64,000 bases of DNA from Clostridiales bacterium (GCA_021199255.1 JAJQIK010000018.1:1-64000), one strand, 5' to 3'; numbered from the stretch's first letter, positions 40,657 through 47,451 are shown. A program made the numbers and translations. Notes: a model not told the origin generated them from the sequence alone.

Positions 40657-40947
40657 TTAATCTCCCTTATTGTCTGCTCCGGTGCTTAAAATATTTATCC
40701 CTGTCTCTTCCTCGCACAATTTAATCATGTCATCGCCATTTTCTGTAAATTCTGTCCAGATATTTTGACTTTCTACAAACACATCATTGATACGCTTGTA
40801 ACCAAAACCATATTTCCGATGTAATGCAAGTGCTATGGCGGCATAAATTTGTGGGGTTATTTCATCGGCTGCATATCCGATGTTCCTGCTTCGATTTCTT
40901 CTTGCAACTTCGTTAAGCGAATTGATTAGTTTGTTGTTCTTGCTCAT
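40657..40947 (-). CDS. conserved Clostridia-phage protein
   Basis: 96 residues: NRSRNIGYAADEITPQIYAA IALALHRKYGFGYKRINDVF. The ALALHRKYGFGxxRI pattern recurs in Clostridia phages beside replication genes. No assigned function. Ends next to the following micro-gene. Confidence 0.6.
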   Translation of the reverse strand: MSKNNKLINSLNEVARRNRSRNIGYAADEITPQIYAAIALALHRKYGFGYKRINDVFVESQNIWTEFTENGDDMIKLCEEETGINILSTGADNKGD

Positions 40948-40957
40948 ACTCAGCCTC

Positions 40958-41881
40958 CTAAATCTCGCCTAAATTCGCCCTACAACCTAAGTTAAGCAAA
41001 ACTCCGTTTGTGGCAAAATGTGATAGGTGGTAATCAGTTCCATCGCCTAGTCCTTTTTCAAAAAACGTGTCTATCATCGCTTCTGCTACACCCTCATATT
41101 CGAGTATGCCGCCAAAATACTTATGATTTTCATCATCTTCTCTTTCTGCAAGCAGCTCGTTTATAATTCGCTCTAGCGTGCTGTCAGTAAGTATTGGGTG
41201 TATCTTACCTGTCTTTTGTGTGTACTTGTAAAAATAATATTCAAAGAGTTCCAAAACCTCTTTTGTTTTACTCTGTGAAAAACCTAAATTGGTATCGCAG
41301 ATTTTTACAACCCTTTTAAGCATATCGGTTTCGAGTTCTTTTAATTCGCTGTATGTCCTTTTTTTGCTTTTGGCGGTCGGCTTCTGTTCAGAAACAGAAG
41401 TATCTACCTCTCCAACAAACTTGTTTGTTGTATCTCCCTTTTCTGTATTTTGTAAATCAGTATTTATTTTATCTGTATTTATTTTATCAGTATTTGATAC
41501 ATAAGTACTTTTATTTAGAGTACGGTTTTCTAGTGGTAGGTTCTCAAGGGGTAGGTTTTCTACCTCTTGATTGTCCACACCTTGCGGCTCTTCAAAAATA
41601 TTATAAACATACTCATATTTCTTGCTTTTTGTTTCGTTTGGATTCTTTTTATCAACAATAACATAACGTTTTTCTTTCAATTCTTTTATTGTTGACTTTA
41701 CTGCCGTTTCATTCTCTTTGCAAATAGAACACAACCCAGCAATAGAATAGTTCCAATCATCTGGAAGGGAAAGCATGACAGATAATAGTCCTTTTGCCTT
41801 AAGGCTTAAATCTTTGTCACGAAGATGGGTGTTGCTCATTACTGTAAAATTTTTGCTCTTATGAACTCTAATTACTGACAT
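40958..41881 (-). CDS. replication initiator-type wHTH protein (DUF6017/DnaD-like)
   Basis: 307 residues. The N-terminal winged helix (MSVIRVHKSKNFTVMSNTHL, LSLKAKGLLSVMLSLPDDWN, ETAVKSTIKELKEKRYV) is that of phage/plasmid replication initiators. A Thr/Lys/Asn-rich linker with low-complexity KINTDKINTD leads to a C-terminal DUF6017-type helical domain (FFEKGLGDGTDYHLSHFATN GVLLNL). Probably opens or marks the phage origin. Confidence 0.82.
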   Translation of the reverse strand: MSVIRVHKSKNFTVMSNTHLRDKDLSLKAKGLLSVMLSLPDDWNYSIAGLCSICKENETAVKSTIKELKEKRYVIVDKKNPNETKSKKYEYVYNIFEEPQGVDNQEVENLPLENLPLENRTLNKSTYVSNTDKINTDKINTDLQNTEKGDTTNKFVGEVDTSVSEQKPTAKSKKRTYSELKELETDMLKRVVKICDTNLGFSQSKTKEVLELFEYYFYKYTQKTGKIHPILTDSTLERIINELLAEREDDENHKYFGGILEYEGVAEAMIDTFFEKGLGDGTDYHLSHFATNGVLLNLGCRANLGEI

Positions 41882-42615
41882 ACAGCAACACTCCTTTCAC
41901 TAGCATTATTGCAAAATTTCGGTATTTCTTTAAAATCATTCAATATATCAATTCCACTATAAAATTTTGTCGGAATATCTTCTGTTTTGCTCTCTGTATT
42001 TAAAATTGGGTTATACTCTGCTATCAGTAATATTTCCATAATGTTTACATTTGCCATATTATCATCAACATAGTACATAACTTTGTTTATCTTTGCATAA
42101 TCTTTTCGTTCTCTATATGATTTTGGTATCCTTGATGATAAATCAATGGATTTTCCAATATACAATACAACATTGTCTTTTCCGATAAACGCATATAATC
42201 CATGCTTCCCAAACAAATTATCGCAAATAAATAACATACTTTCCGTTGGAATTTCAATGCTTTTTTCAGCATTATCATATTCGCATATAGATTCCCTCCA
42301 TTTCTTTTGTATGTACTCTCCTTTGTGCCGTGATATGAAATCTGCTGTTTCCTTGTATTTGCTTTTTGAGCCGAAAAAAATATTTAATCCGCAAGCATTA
42401 GATATAGCATTTGCGTAGTCAATTTGTCTTACGCTTGCAATTTTCTCGTTTCCTGCGTTCCTATACTGTTCTTCATTTTCTGTTATAAACTTGTTCACTT
42501 CATAATAGCTGTCTTTTTCAGTAAATGTTAAATCATATCCGACAGTTTCAGCTATGGCGTTTGCGTATAAAACTTGCTTTTTTGTGGCTAATCTTCTTGA
42601 ACTTGGATTTGTCAT
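41872..42615 (-). CDS. GIY-YIG endonuclease
   Basis: 247 residues. N-terminal half has two related helical repeats (KKQVLYANAIAETVGYDLTF and VRQIDYANAISNACGLNIFF), probably a DNA-binding module. The C-terminal half is a GIY-YIG domain: GLYAFIGKDNVVLYIGKSID, a downstream Arg (SSRIPKSYRERKDY) and a Glu (VNIMEILLIAEYNP). Could be a free-standing homing nuclease or a repair enzyme. It lies next to the structured RNA/tRNA region. Overlaps the replication gene. Confidence 0.85.
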   Translation of the reverse strand: MTNPSSRRLATKKQVLYANAIAETVGYDLTFTEKDSYYEVNKFITENEEQYRNAGNEKIASVRQIDYANAISNACGLNIFFGSKSKYKETADFISRHKGEYIQKKWRESICEYDNAEKSIEIPTESMLFICDNLFGKHGLYAFIGKDNVVLYIGKSIDLSSRIPKSYRERKDYAKINKVMYYVDDNMANVNIMEILLIAEYNPILNTESKTEDIPTKFYSGIDILNDFKEIPKFCNNASERSVAVCQ

Positions 42616-42639
42616 AATTCATACCTCCGTGTAGATATA

Positions 42640-43340
42640 TTGCGTGCGTCTTCTTCACGCTGCCGTGATTTTAGTTATATTCAGGCAGGCAATTCACGGA
42701 TATTGCTTTTCGGGTGCTACCCTAGCCTGAATAAATGGATATGGTTGGAATTGCACCAACGCTTTGCTAACACTTCATAGACTGCCAAGGGGATTGAAAC
42801 AGCAGGTGGATTTTAACCACCACATATCCACGCCCATTTTATGTATGCAAGGGCTGTGCATGCCGCCTGTAACGGTCATATCCTCCGCAAAGAATATGGG
42901 TTGAATTTCACTCCCCATGTCACAGAATCGAACTGTGCCATTCCCGGATTGCGTCCGGAGCTTCTCCCTGTTAAGCTATCATGGGGTACTTTTGCAAAAG
43001 TGGTAACGCCGACTATACGCCCGACAAGCGTGCATATAAGATTGCTCTTATCCCGTGGCATATGCAAGACCAGGCTCCATTTAGTCGCTTGGGCAAGCGT
43101 CGAGTTGCCAGAAAAGCCATGTGCACCATAACCAATCTGGACTTACTGCTCTTGTGGTTTTGCCTCTGTAAGACTGATAGTTCCACCAACTCACAACCGT
43201 TACCTCTCTGCAAACGGATAAGCGGCTCGTATACATGGGACAGATCCCCGAGACTTAAACCTCACGGGACGTTTGACTGTCCCTTTAATCAGCTTTCCGC
43301 TATGAGGTAAAGAAGAAAGAATGCCAAATGGGCATTTAAG
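42640..43340 (-). ncRNA. large structured RNA region (GOLLD/ROOL-like candidate)
   Basis: About 700 bases with no credible ORF, richer in G+C than flanking genes, between tRNA-Ser and the GIY-YIG gene. On the minus strand it holds many strong stems: GGGAC/GTCCC (about 43265-43282), GGCAA/TTGCC (43093-43110), ATAAGA-GCAA-TCTTAT (43039-43054), CATATTC/GGATATG (42878-42899), ATGCA/TGCAT (42847-42863), GGATATG/CATATCC enclosing a ~95-base domain (42736-42829), and ATTCAGGC/GCCTGAAT (about 42677-42733). Large ornate RNAs near tRNAs in Firmicutes prophages are known (GOLLD, ROOL); I cannot confirm membership without a covariance search. Ends are approximate. Confidence 0.5.
42912..42986 (-). tRNA. 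tRNA-like cloverleaf, possibly tRNA-Cys(GCA)
   Basis: Acceptor CCCCATG/CATGGGG, D-stem AGCT/AGCT with GGG in the loop, T-arm CACAG-TTCGATT-CTGTG. The anticodon arm TCCGG-ACGCAAT-CCGGG would read GCA (Cys), but position 33 is C instead of the nearly invariant U, and discriminator is A. It may be a divergent phage tRNA or a tRNA mimic within the larger RNA. Confidence 0.45.
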
Positions 43341-43346
43341 CCCAAA

Positions 43347-43429
43347 CGCAGTGTGCAGGACTCGAACCTACAAGGCATTTCTGCCCGACGGCTTAGCAAG
43401 CCGCTCCAATACCATTATGGGAACACTGC
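43347..43429 (-). tRNA. tRNA-Ser(GCT)
   Basis: Acceptor GCAGTGT/ACACTGC with discriminator G, anticodon arm GCGGC-TTGCTAA-GCCGT, long variable arm (GGC/GCC stem) as in serine tRNAs, and T-arm GTAGG-TTCGAGT-CCTGC. No encoded CCA. Phage-borne, directly upstream of the structured RNA region. Confidence 0.9.
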
Positions 43430-43442
43430 CGATTTAAAGTTT

Positions 43443-43580
43443 TTATTTTCCCTCCCAATTTTCGCAAGTATGTTTTTCTTCAACGTAATCACTACAGTAT
43501 TCGCTATCTGCATTAACGCAAATCAAATCTTTCAACTCATTCTCGTCGCAATATTTACATGTGCTACATGTTTGTTTCAT
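43443..43580 (-). CDS. 45-residue Cys-rich protein
   Basis: MKQTCSTCKYCDENELKDLI continues with two more Cys (EYCSDYVEEKHTCENWEGK), a CxxCxxC start typical of small metal-binding phage proteins. AAAAGGAGTTTGTAAC precedes the start. Between tRNA-Ser and the inverted repeat. Confidence 0.65.
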   Translation of the reverse strand: MKQTCSTCKYCDENELKDLICVNADSEYCSDYVEEKHTCENWEGK

Positions 43581-43774
43581 GTTACAAACTCCTTTTGTTT
43601 TTGATATAACTTACCAAGTTTATTACTAAGTATGTGAGTAAGTATATATATATTATATAAAAGCCTTTTTGTTTTTTCGGGAACTCGGAGGACTGAGTCT
43701 GGCCTGCCGGGTTCTGCAACAAGCCCCTACACCGTGTTTTGTTTCCGATGATGTAGAATTTTCGGTTATTTCCC

Positions 43775-43808
43775 AACTATTCGCGAAACAATAATTTCGC
43801 GAATAGTT
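43775..43808. repeat. perfect 14-bp inverted repeat
   Basis: AACTATTCGCGAAA (43775-43788), 6-base loop, TTTCGCGAATAGTT (43795-43808). Located 70 bases after the end of the 43878-44453 gene without a T-tract, so an operator, partition or recombination site is as likely as a terminator. The rest of 43581-43877 has a few short GC-rich hairpins (around 43685-43735) and no ORF. Confidence 0.6.
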
Positions 43809-43877
43809 TGTTGTGTGTTTTATACAAAAATAACCGTTTTCTATTGCTCATATTGCACAATATTTAAACACGTTTCA

Positions 43878-44453
43878 TTAAATCGTATTTTTATCTTCCA
43901 ACATACCGCCAAATTCTGCGGCTATGGCTTCCCTTGTAACTGGTGCATTGACATATAAATTGTTTTGCGTGTACTGTGCCGCCGGTGCGTTGTCTGACAG
44001 TCCGTGGATAGCCTTGCTAACGTAAATCGCTCCCACGTTGCCGCGGCTCGCCTCTGTGACGCATGTCATTTTACAAAATTCCCTCATTTTTTTTACGATT
44101 TCTGTATGTGTCGAACTCCGATACTCGCCATTTATCCAATCGGTCAGAGTGTGATAACTAACATCTATAAATATACTATAACTACTCATATCAGGAATAA
44201 TATTACATATAGCACATAATTCCACGTATATATTAAAGTAATATATTAAATCATCTGTATTAGTAACATCTATATGCTTAGATACATAGTTTTGAGATAT
44301 ATATAATAATAAGCTATTAAATCCTGTTGACTGAATAGCATTTAGATGCCTGTCATTTATATATTTATTAGCTATGTCATTTATAGCAGCATCAGATGTA
44401 TTTATATTTATCAACTCAAAATCTGTTTTGTTGTCTATGCACTTAGTAGCCAT
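43878..44453 (-). CDS. HTH protein, possible small terminase subunit
   Basis: 191 residues from ATG 44453 (GGAAGGAGG upstream). The C-terminal half has SYHTLTDWINGEYRSSTHTE IVKKMREFCKMTCVTEASRG NVGAIYVSKAIHGLSDNAPA, a pattern of Firmicutes phage proteins that bind DNA before terminase genes. The N-terminal half is Asn/Ile/Tyr-rich and helical. Small-terminase assignment is a guess from the C-terminal motif; a replication accessory role is equally open. Confidence 0.5.
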   Translation of the reverse strand: MATKCIDNKTDFELININTSDAAINDIANKYINDRHLNAIQSTGFNSLLLYISQNYVSKHIDVTNTDDLIYYFNIYVELCAICNIIPDMSSYSIFIDVSYHTLTDWINGEYRSSTHTEIVKKMREFCKMTCVTEASRGNVGAIYVSKAIHGLSDNAPAAQYTQNNLYVNAPVTREAIAAEFGGMLEDKNTI

Positions 44454-44487
44454 GTTCGCCCTCCTTCCCGCTCTGACTTTTGGCAAA

Positions 44488-44555
44488 ATAAAAAAAGCCG
44501 TTGCTATCTGCTCGGCTCTTGTACCTGTTTAGGTGTCCGGGAAATAACAACGGCT
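44488..44555 (-). terminator. intrinsic terminator upstream of 44453
   Basis: Minus strand AGCCGTTG (44555-44548) pairs with CAACGGCT (44503-44496), then TTTTTTATTTT. It separates the RHH1 gene from the gene starting at 44453. Confidence 0.78.
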
Positions 44556-44658
44556 TGTGCTCGTCCTTATCGCATACAGTTTTGTAATTTATATTTCAGA
44601 CTGTACAAACTGATATATTTATTTTATGGTGTGATTATAAAATACAATTATTTCAAAG

Positions 44659-45201
44659 TCAATAATAATTTAAATTTGCGCGAGTAATGCTTTCATCTCT
44701 GGCAGCTGCCTTATCGGGGTCTTCCTGCGGTTCTGCGCCGTTTTTCAAATGTTCTAAAAACTGGTTTACCATCTCCGCGCGTTCCTGTTTTTCCCTTTCC
44801 GCTTTCTGTTGTTTGAGTTCCTCGGCTTTCCTGTCCTGTTCCGTCTTTTTCGCGTCAATTAGTGCCTGAATTTCTGCAAGGCGTTCGGCGTTGGTTTTAC
44901 CTTCCTCCGGTGCGCTTGTTTCCCTTTTTGGCTTTTTTCTTGGCTTTTCTGCGGGTTTTTCCGGCTCGATGGCATTGTTTACCGTTCCGGCTTCCTGTGC
45001 GCTTTCTGGCGCGCTTTCTTCCATGCGTTCAAGGTCTGCCAATATAAGAGGTACTATATAATCATTTAAATTTTTTTCACCTCCTACTAATTTTTCAATT
45101 CTTTCTTTCGTTCCCTTTGGAAATCTGACTTGTACAAAATCGAACTTATTGCGATAACTGTCAATTGCTTTTCTGGTATAATTCGGCGTTTTCGTGTCCA
45201 T
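44659..45201 (-). CDS. ribbon-helix-helix protein RHH1 with charged coiled-coil tail
   Basis: 180 residues from ATG 45201, with AGGAG 7 bases upstream; the longer frame to 45306 merely translates the upstream iterons. The N-terminal RHH fold contains KFDFVQVRFPKGTKERIEKL, then LNDYIVPLILADLERMEE. A Pro/Ala/Glu/Lys-rich linker and a Glu/Lys/Gln coiled coil follow. Probably binds the flanking AT-rich iterons and represses its own promoter. A partition (ParG/omega-like) role is also possible; no ParA is in view. Confidence 0.75.
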   Translation of the reverse strand: MDTKTPNYTRKAIDSYRNKFDFVQVRFPKGTKERIEKLVGGEKNLNDYIVPLILADLERMEESAPESAQEAGTVNNAIEPEKPAEKPRKKPKRETSAPEEGKTNAERLAEIQALIDAKKTEQDRKAEELKQQKAEREKQERAEMVNQFLEHLKNGAEPQEDPDKAAARDESITRANLNYY

Positions 45202-45222
45202 AGTTTTTTCTCCTTTGTCGTG

Positions 45223-45395
45223 TATAAATTTATATAAATATTTATATAAAGATTCATATAAAGTGTTATATAAATATTTATACAACGGTTTCCCCCACGT
45301 TGTCAATCAAAATATATAAAGATTTATATAAAGTGATATATAAAATGATATATAAAGTGATATATAAAGATTTATATAAATATTTATATGATAAT
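45223..45395. repeat. AT-rich iterons around the RHH1 promoter
   Basis: About a dozen units of the TATATAAA class (TTTATATAAA, GATATATAAA, and variants) in two blocks on either side of a promoter: minus-strand TTGACA (45306-45301), 18-bp spacer, TATAAA (45282-45277). A dyad ACAACG/CGTTGT (45282-45303) lies in the spacer. Likely multi-copy operator or centromere-like site for RHH1. Confidence 0.8.
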
Positions 45396-45453
45396 TATCA
45401 TATATCAAGGCAACAAAAAAGGACGCTTTCGCGCCCTCTTCTGCGTCTGTTGG

Positions 45454-45609
45454 TCATTCCTGTTCTTTCGCTGTCGCTATCTTGTCCAGTAGCTCAACAA
45501 TTTCTTGCCTTGTGTACTCGTCTTTTTCTCCTTGCGTGATAATCAAACGCAATTCATACAATGTAGACTTTTTCACATATTCGGCTTCTTTCTCTGTCAT
45601 GACTTCCAT
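45454..45609 (-). CDS. 51-residue protein downstream of RHH2
   Basis: MEVMTEKEAEYVKKSTLYEL continues RLIITQGEKDEYTRQEIVEL LDKIATAKEQE. Helical, charged. Has its own promoter with an RHH2 operator copy in it. Unknown function. Confidence 0.6.
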   Translation of the reverse strand: MEVMTEKEAEYVKKSTLYELRLIITQGEKDEYTRQEIVELLDKIATAKEQE

Positions 45610-45660
45610 ATTTCTCCTTTCCTGTATTTCAGATTTGGTATTGCTTTATCTGATATATAC

Positions 45661-45689
45661 ATCTTAACATTTTGTGCCTTATATGTCAA
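45661..45689 (-). promoter_or_regulatory. promoter of the 51-residue gene, RHH2-type operator inside
   Basis: Minus strand TTGACA (45689-45684), 17-bp spacer, TAAGAT (45666-45661). The operator TATAAGGCACAA (45683-45672) occupies most of the spacer. Confidence 0.75.
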
Positions 45690-45712
45690 GCACTTTTTTC
45701 AGTTTTTTGTGC

Positions 45713-45904
45713 CTATTTCAAAATTTTTTCCTCACGCTCCAATTTTTCGGCAACTGCCAACTTTATAAAGTTATTGCACTTATACCCCAGTTTATCAATC
45801 CTTTTTTTTGTGCCAACATCAAAGCGACAATTCACACGCTCAAACTTATCATCATACTTATAAATCGCTTTACGCATTGCGTCAGTTGTTTTGTGTTCTG
45901 CCAT
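45713..45904 (-). CDS. ribbon-helix-helix protein RHH2
   Basis: 63 residues: AMRKAIYKYDDKFERVNCRF, DVGTKKRIDKLGYKCNNFIK LAVAEKLER. Same architecture as the N-terminal part of RHH1 (KFxxVxxRFxxGTKxRIxKL) with no tail. Flanked by five perfect TTGTGCCTTATA copies that sit in the promoters of this and the two neighbouring genes. Confidence 0.8.
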   Translation of the reverse strand: MAEHKTTDAMRKAIYKYDDKFERVNCRFDVGTKKRIDKLGYKCNNFIKLAVAEKLEREEKILK

Positions 45905-45954
45905 ATTATACCCACTCCTCTATAATTATTTTGCATGTAAAAATGCTTATTAAG

Positions 45955-45983
45955 ATTATATGCTATTGTGCCTTATATGTCAA
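45955..45983 (-). promoter_or_regulatory. RHH2 promoter
   Basis: Minus strand TTGACA (45983-45978), 17-bp spacer containing operator copy 45966-45977, TATAAT (45960-45955): full consensus with a repressor site between the boxes, hence autoregulation. Confidence 0.85.
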
Positions 45984-46092
45984 GCGATTTTTTATTTTCC
46001 TTATTATATAATAGGTAATTTTCCATTTCTTCATTTTGTGCCTTATACATTTTGCACAATTTTGTGCCTTATAATTTGTGCAATAGTGACTA

Positions 46093-46126
46093 TTGTTTTT
46101 GTGCCTTATATGTGATATAGTATAAC
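46093..46126 (+). promoter_or_regulatory. promoter of the first duplicated gene
   Basis: TTGTTT (46093-46098), 17-bp spacer, TATAGT (46116-46121), or alternatively TTGTGC (46099-46104), 16-bp spacer, TATAAC (46121-46126). Operator copy 46099-46110 overlaps either version. Confidence 0.6.
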
Positions 46127-46175
46127 CATAGCAAGGGAACACCAACAAAAAAAACAAAAACAGGAGGAAATGACA

Positions 46176-46394
46176 ATGAAATATCAGAACATGGATTTAT
46201 GGAGTATCAAAGATGTAATAGACAACGGGGAGGACGGAAATTTCCTAGCGATTTGCGATAATGGCAAAGAGTACGAGTGCAAATATGTTACGGAATGCAG
46301 AGCAATGTTTTTCACAATCCCAGCCAATGTAAAAATCCTTGGATACCTGAAAATTATCGGTACTTGTAAAAACGGAATGAGCTTTTCAAAATAA
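46176..46394 (+). CDS. 72-residue protein, copy 1 of a duplicated gene
   Basis: MKYQNMDLWSIKDVIDNGED ... CDNGKEYECKYV ... VKILGYLKIIGTCKNGMSFS K. ATG 46176 is chosen because AGGAGG lies 8 bases upstream; ATG 46170 is too close. Over 85% identical to 47493-47711. Family unknown. The stop codon is followed after three bases by a hammerhead-like element, and by an open downstream frame in phase. Confidence 0.75.
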   Translation: MKYQNMDLWSIKDVIDNGEDGNFLAICDNGKEYECKYVTECRAMFFTIPANVKILGYLKIIGTCKNGMSFSK

Positions 46395-46397
46395 ACC

Positions 46398-46464
46398 GAA
46401 ACGCTCCGACATGGAGCGTCAGCCGCGGGACGGTCTCCCGGCTCTGATGATGGCAGACCAGAAA
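46398..46464 (+). ncRNA. candidate type II hammerhead ribozyme, copy 1
   Basis: Order: GAAA (46398-46401); stem III CGCTCC/GGAGCG with loop GACAT (46402-46418); cleavage triplet GTC (46418-46420); stem I from AGCCG (46421-) to CCGGCT (-46443), one C-C mismatch; CTGATGA core (46444-46450); then TGG-CAGA-CCA-GAAA. All invariant hammerhead core bases are present. Predicted cut is between 46420 and 46421. Weak point: with the 5' GAAA, stem II is only GG/CC with a bulged U. A second GAAA after TGG...CCA would give a good stem II but then stem III is lost. Confidence 0.7.
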
Positions 46465-46625
46465 GTGAAGAGTTTGAAAGGACTTTTGACTCGGCATATA
46501 AAAATCAATTTTCCCAGATGCTGAAAGTCATTGCCTTGATTAAAGACCTTTCGAATCTGGATGAAAAAACGATTAGAAAGCTTTTGACAGAAAAAAGAGA
46601 TGAAGTTGTCGAGCTTTTTGCATAA
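46465..46625 (+). pseudogene. start-less downstream frame, copy 1
   Basis: The frame in phase with the stop at 46392-46394 stays open through the hammerhead and reads SEEFERTFDSAYKNQFSQML KVIALIKDLSNLDEKTIRKL, then LTEKRDEVVELFA, a plausible helical protein end. No start codon with a binding site precedes it, except an internal ATG (46519 region). Likely a protein remnant or a product needing read-through of TAA or internal initiation. Confidence 0.45.
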
Positions 46626-46636
46626 GCCAAAAAGCA

Positions 46637-46661
46637 AGCCGGGCATAGAACCCGGCTTTTT
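46637..46661. terminator. bidirectional terminator
   Basis: AGCCGGG (46637-46643) and CCCGGCT (46651-46657) then TTTTCTG on the plus strand; the minus strand has GCTTTTTGG after the stem. Placed between the convergent plus-strand unit and the toxin gene. Confidence 0.8.
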
Positions 46662-46667
46662 CTGTGT

Positions 46668-46919
46668 TCAATATTTTTTATATATATCTCCACGGTTCCC
46701 AACGTCAATAACATAGACCGTCAAAATACCATCATCGACAGTATAAATTATTCTGTAATCACCAACACGCAGCCGGAACAAATCGCCATGACCTTTTAGC
46801 TTTTTAATATCTTCCCCGTTTGGTAATCGCTCTATTTCCGCGACAATTTTTCTTTTCTCGTTTGCCGGGAGCTTGTCTATAAATTTCTTCGCTTTCTTTT
46901 TGATGATAATTTGATACAT
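46668..46919 (-). CDS. RelE/ParE-superfamily toxin
   Basis: 83 residues: MYQIIIKKKAKKFIDKLPAN EKRKIVAEIERLPNGEDIKK LKG, then LFRLRVGDYRIIYTVDDGI. The KLKGHGDLFRLRVGDYRIIY segment is the RelE fold core with Arg/Tyr residues that bind mRNA in the ribosome A site. Starts within the antitoxin stop (TGATG). Confidence 0.88.
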   Translation of the reverse strand: MYQIIIKKKAKKFIDKLPANEKRKIVAEIERLPNGEDIKKLKGHGDLFRLRVGDYRIIYTVDDGILTVYVIDVGNRGDIYKKY

Positions 46920-47134
46920 CAATCAAGCCCCCATTCTTTCAAGCATTCTTCCAACGGGATTCCCTTGACTTTTTCGGGGTCTGGGTCGTTCAGGTAGTTT
47001 TCTATCATACGATTGCAAAAAATATCATCCGCTTCTTCATCAGCCGCAACGCCCTGAACATATGCCAAAACATAGCCCATTTTATAATCTGGGATGTTGT
47101 CCAGTAAATTTATTATTTGCTCTTTATTGCTCAT
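46919..47134 (-). CDS. antitoxin of the RelE-type pair
   Basis: 71 residues from ATG 47134: MSNKEQIINLLDNIPDYKMG YVLAYVQG, then an acidic C-terminal part (NDPDPEKVKGIPLEECLKEW). No DNA-binding fold is visible, so transcriptional control may come from RHH3, whose gene overlaps its start. Confidence 0.8.
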   Translation of the reverse strand: MSNKEQIINLLDNIPDYKMGYVLAYVQGVAADEEADDIFCNRMIENYLNDPDPEKVKGIPLEECLKEWGLD

Positions 47135-47327
47135 TTCTCGATTCCTCTCTTTCAATCTTCTCGTTCACCGCCGATATAATAAAGCCATTTAAACTCATCC
47201 CGGCGGCAACGGCGGCAACCCTTATTTTCTCCTTTTCTTCTGGTTTTAGTGTTATCTGTATACATTTTGTTTTAGCTCTATAATTCTTTTGTGCGCGTGC
47301 TTGCGCTTCTGTAAATGTGCTACCCAT
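47124..47327 (-). CDS. ribbon-helix-helix protein RHH3, regulator of the toxin-antitoxin operon
   Basis: 67 residues: TKCIQITLKPEEKEKIRVAA AAGMSLNGFIISAVNEKIER are the RHH strand and two helices. The 3' end overlaps the antitoxin gene by 11 bases, giving a regulator-antitoxin-toxin operon comparable in layout to omega-epsilon-zeta. TTCATGAA palindromes lie in its promoter. Confidence 0.8.
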   Translation of the reverse strand: MGSTFTEAQARAQKNYRAKTKCIQITLKPEEKEKIRVAAVAAGMSLNGFIISAVNEKIEREESRNEQ

Positions 47328-47345
47328 CTTTTCACCTCCTTAACG

Positions 47346-47374
47346 ATTATACCATTTTTAGCTCATTTCATGAA
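47346..47374 (-). promoter_or_regulatory. RHH3-antitoxin-toxin promoter
   Basis: Minus strand TTCATG (47374-47369), 17-bp spacer, TATAAT (47351-47346). The -35 is part of the palindrome TTCATGAA. Confidence 0.65.
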
Positions 47375-47442
47375 TATACAAAATAGCCAAAATATATTCA
47401 TGAAATTTGTTTATTATGTATATTGAAATATATTCATGAATA
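47366..47442. repeat. three TTCATGAA operator palindromes
   Basis: TTCATGAA at 47367-47374, 47397-47404 and 47433-47440, each in an ATATA-rich context. One covers the minus promoter -35, one the plus promoter spacer. Confidence 0.8.
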
Positions 47443-47451
47443 TACTATAAT
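47423..47451 (+). promoter_or_regulatory. promoter of the second duplicated gene
   Basis: TTGAAA (47423-47428), 17-bp spacer with TTCATGAA in its centre, TATAAT (47446-47451). Confidence 0.8.

Larger units (their letters stand above)
45672..46110. repeat. five TTGTGCCTTATA operator copies
   Basis: Perfect 12-mers at 45672-45683, 45966-45977, 46036-46047, 46062-46073 and 46099-46110. Copies 1 and 2 lie in -35/-10 spacers of minus-strand promoters; copy 5 overlaps the plus-strand promoter of 46176. Expected target of RHH2. Confidence 0.85.

Noticed and set aside
42786..42801. The string GGGGATTGAAAC resembles the 3' end of CRISPR repeats.
   Set aside because: Single copy, no spacer array and no cas genes; it is part of the structured RNA region.
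42841..43310. Several 60-110-codon ORFs on both strands in the tRNA/large RNA region.
   Set aside because: They read across hairpins and tRNA arms (for example RSSGRNPGMAQFDS, a typical tRNA translation) and lack binding sites.
44659..45306. Longer start for RHH1 with a KPLYKYLYNTLYESLYKYLY-like leader.
   Set aside because: The leader is just the translated AT-rich iterons; a good ribosome binding site precedes ATG 45201.
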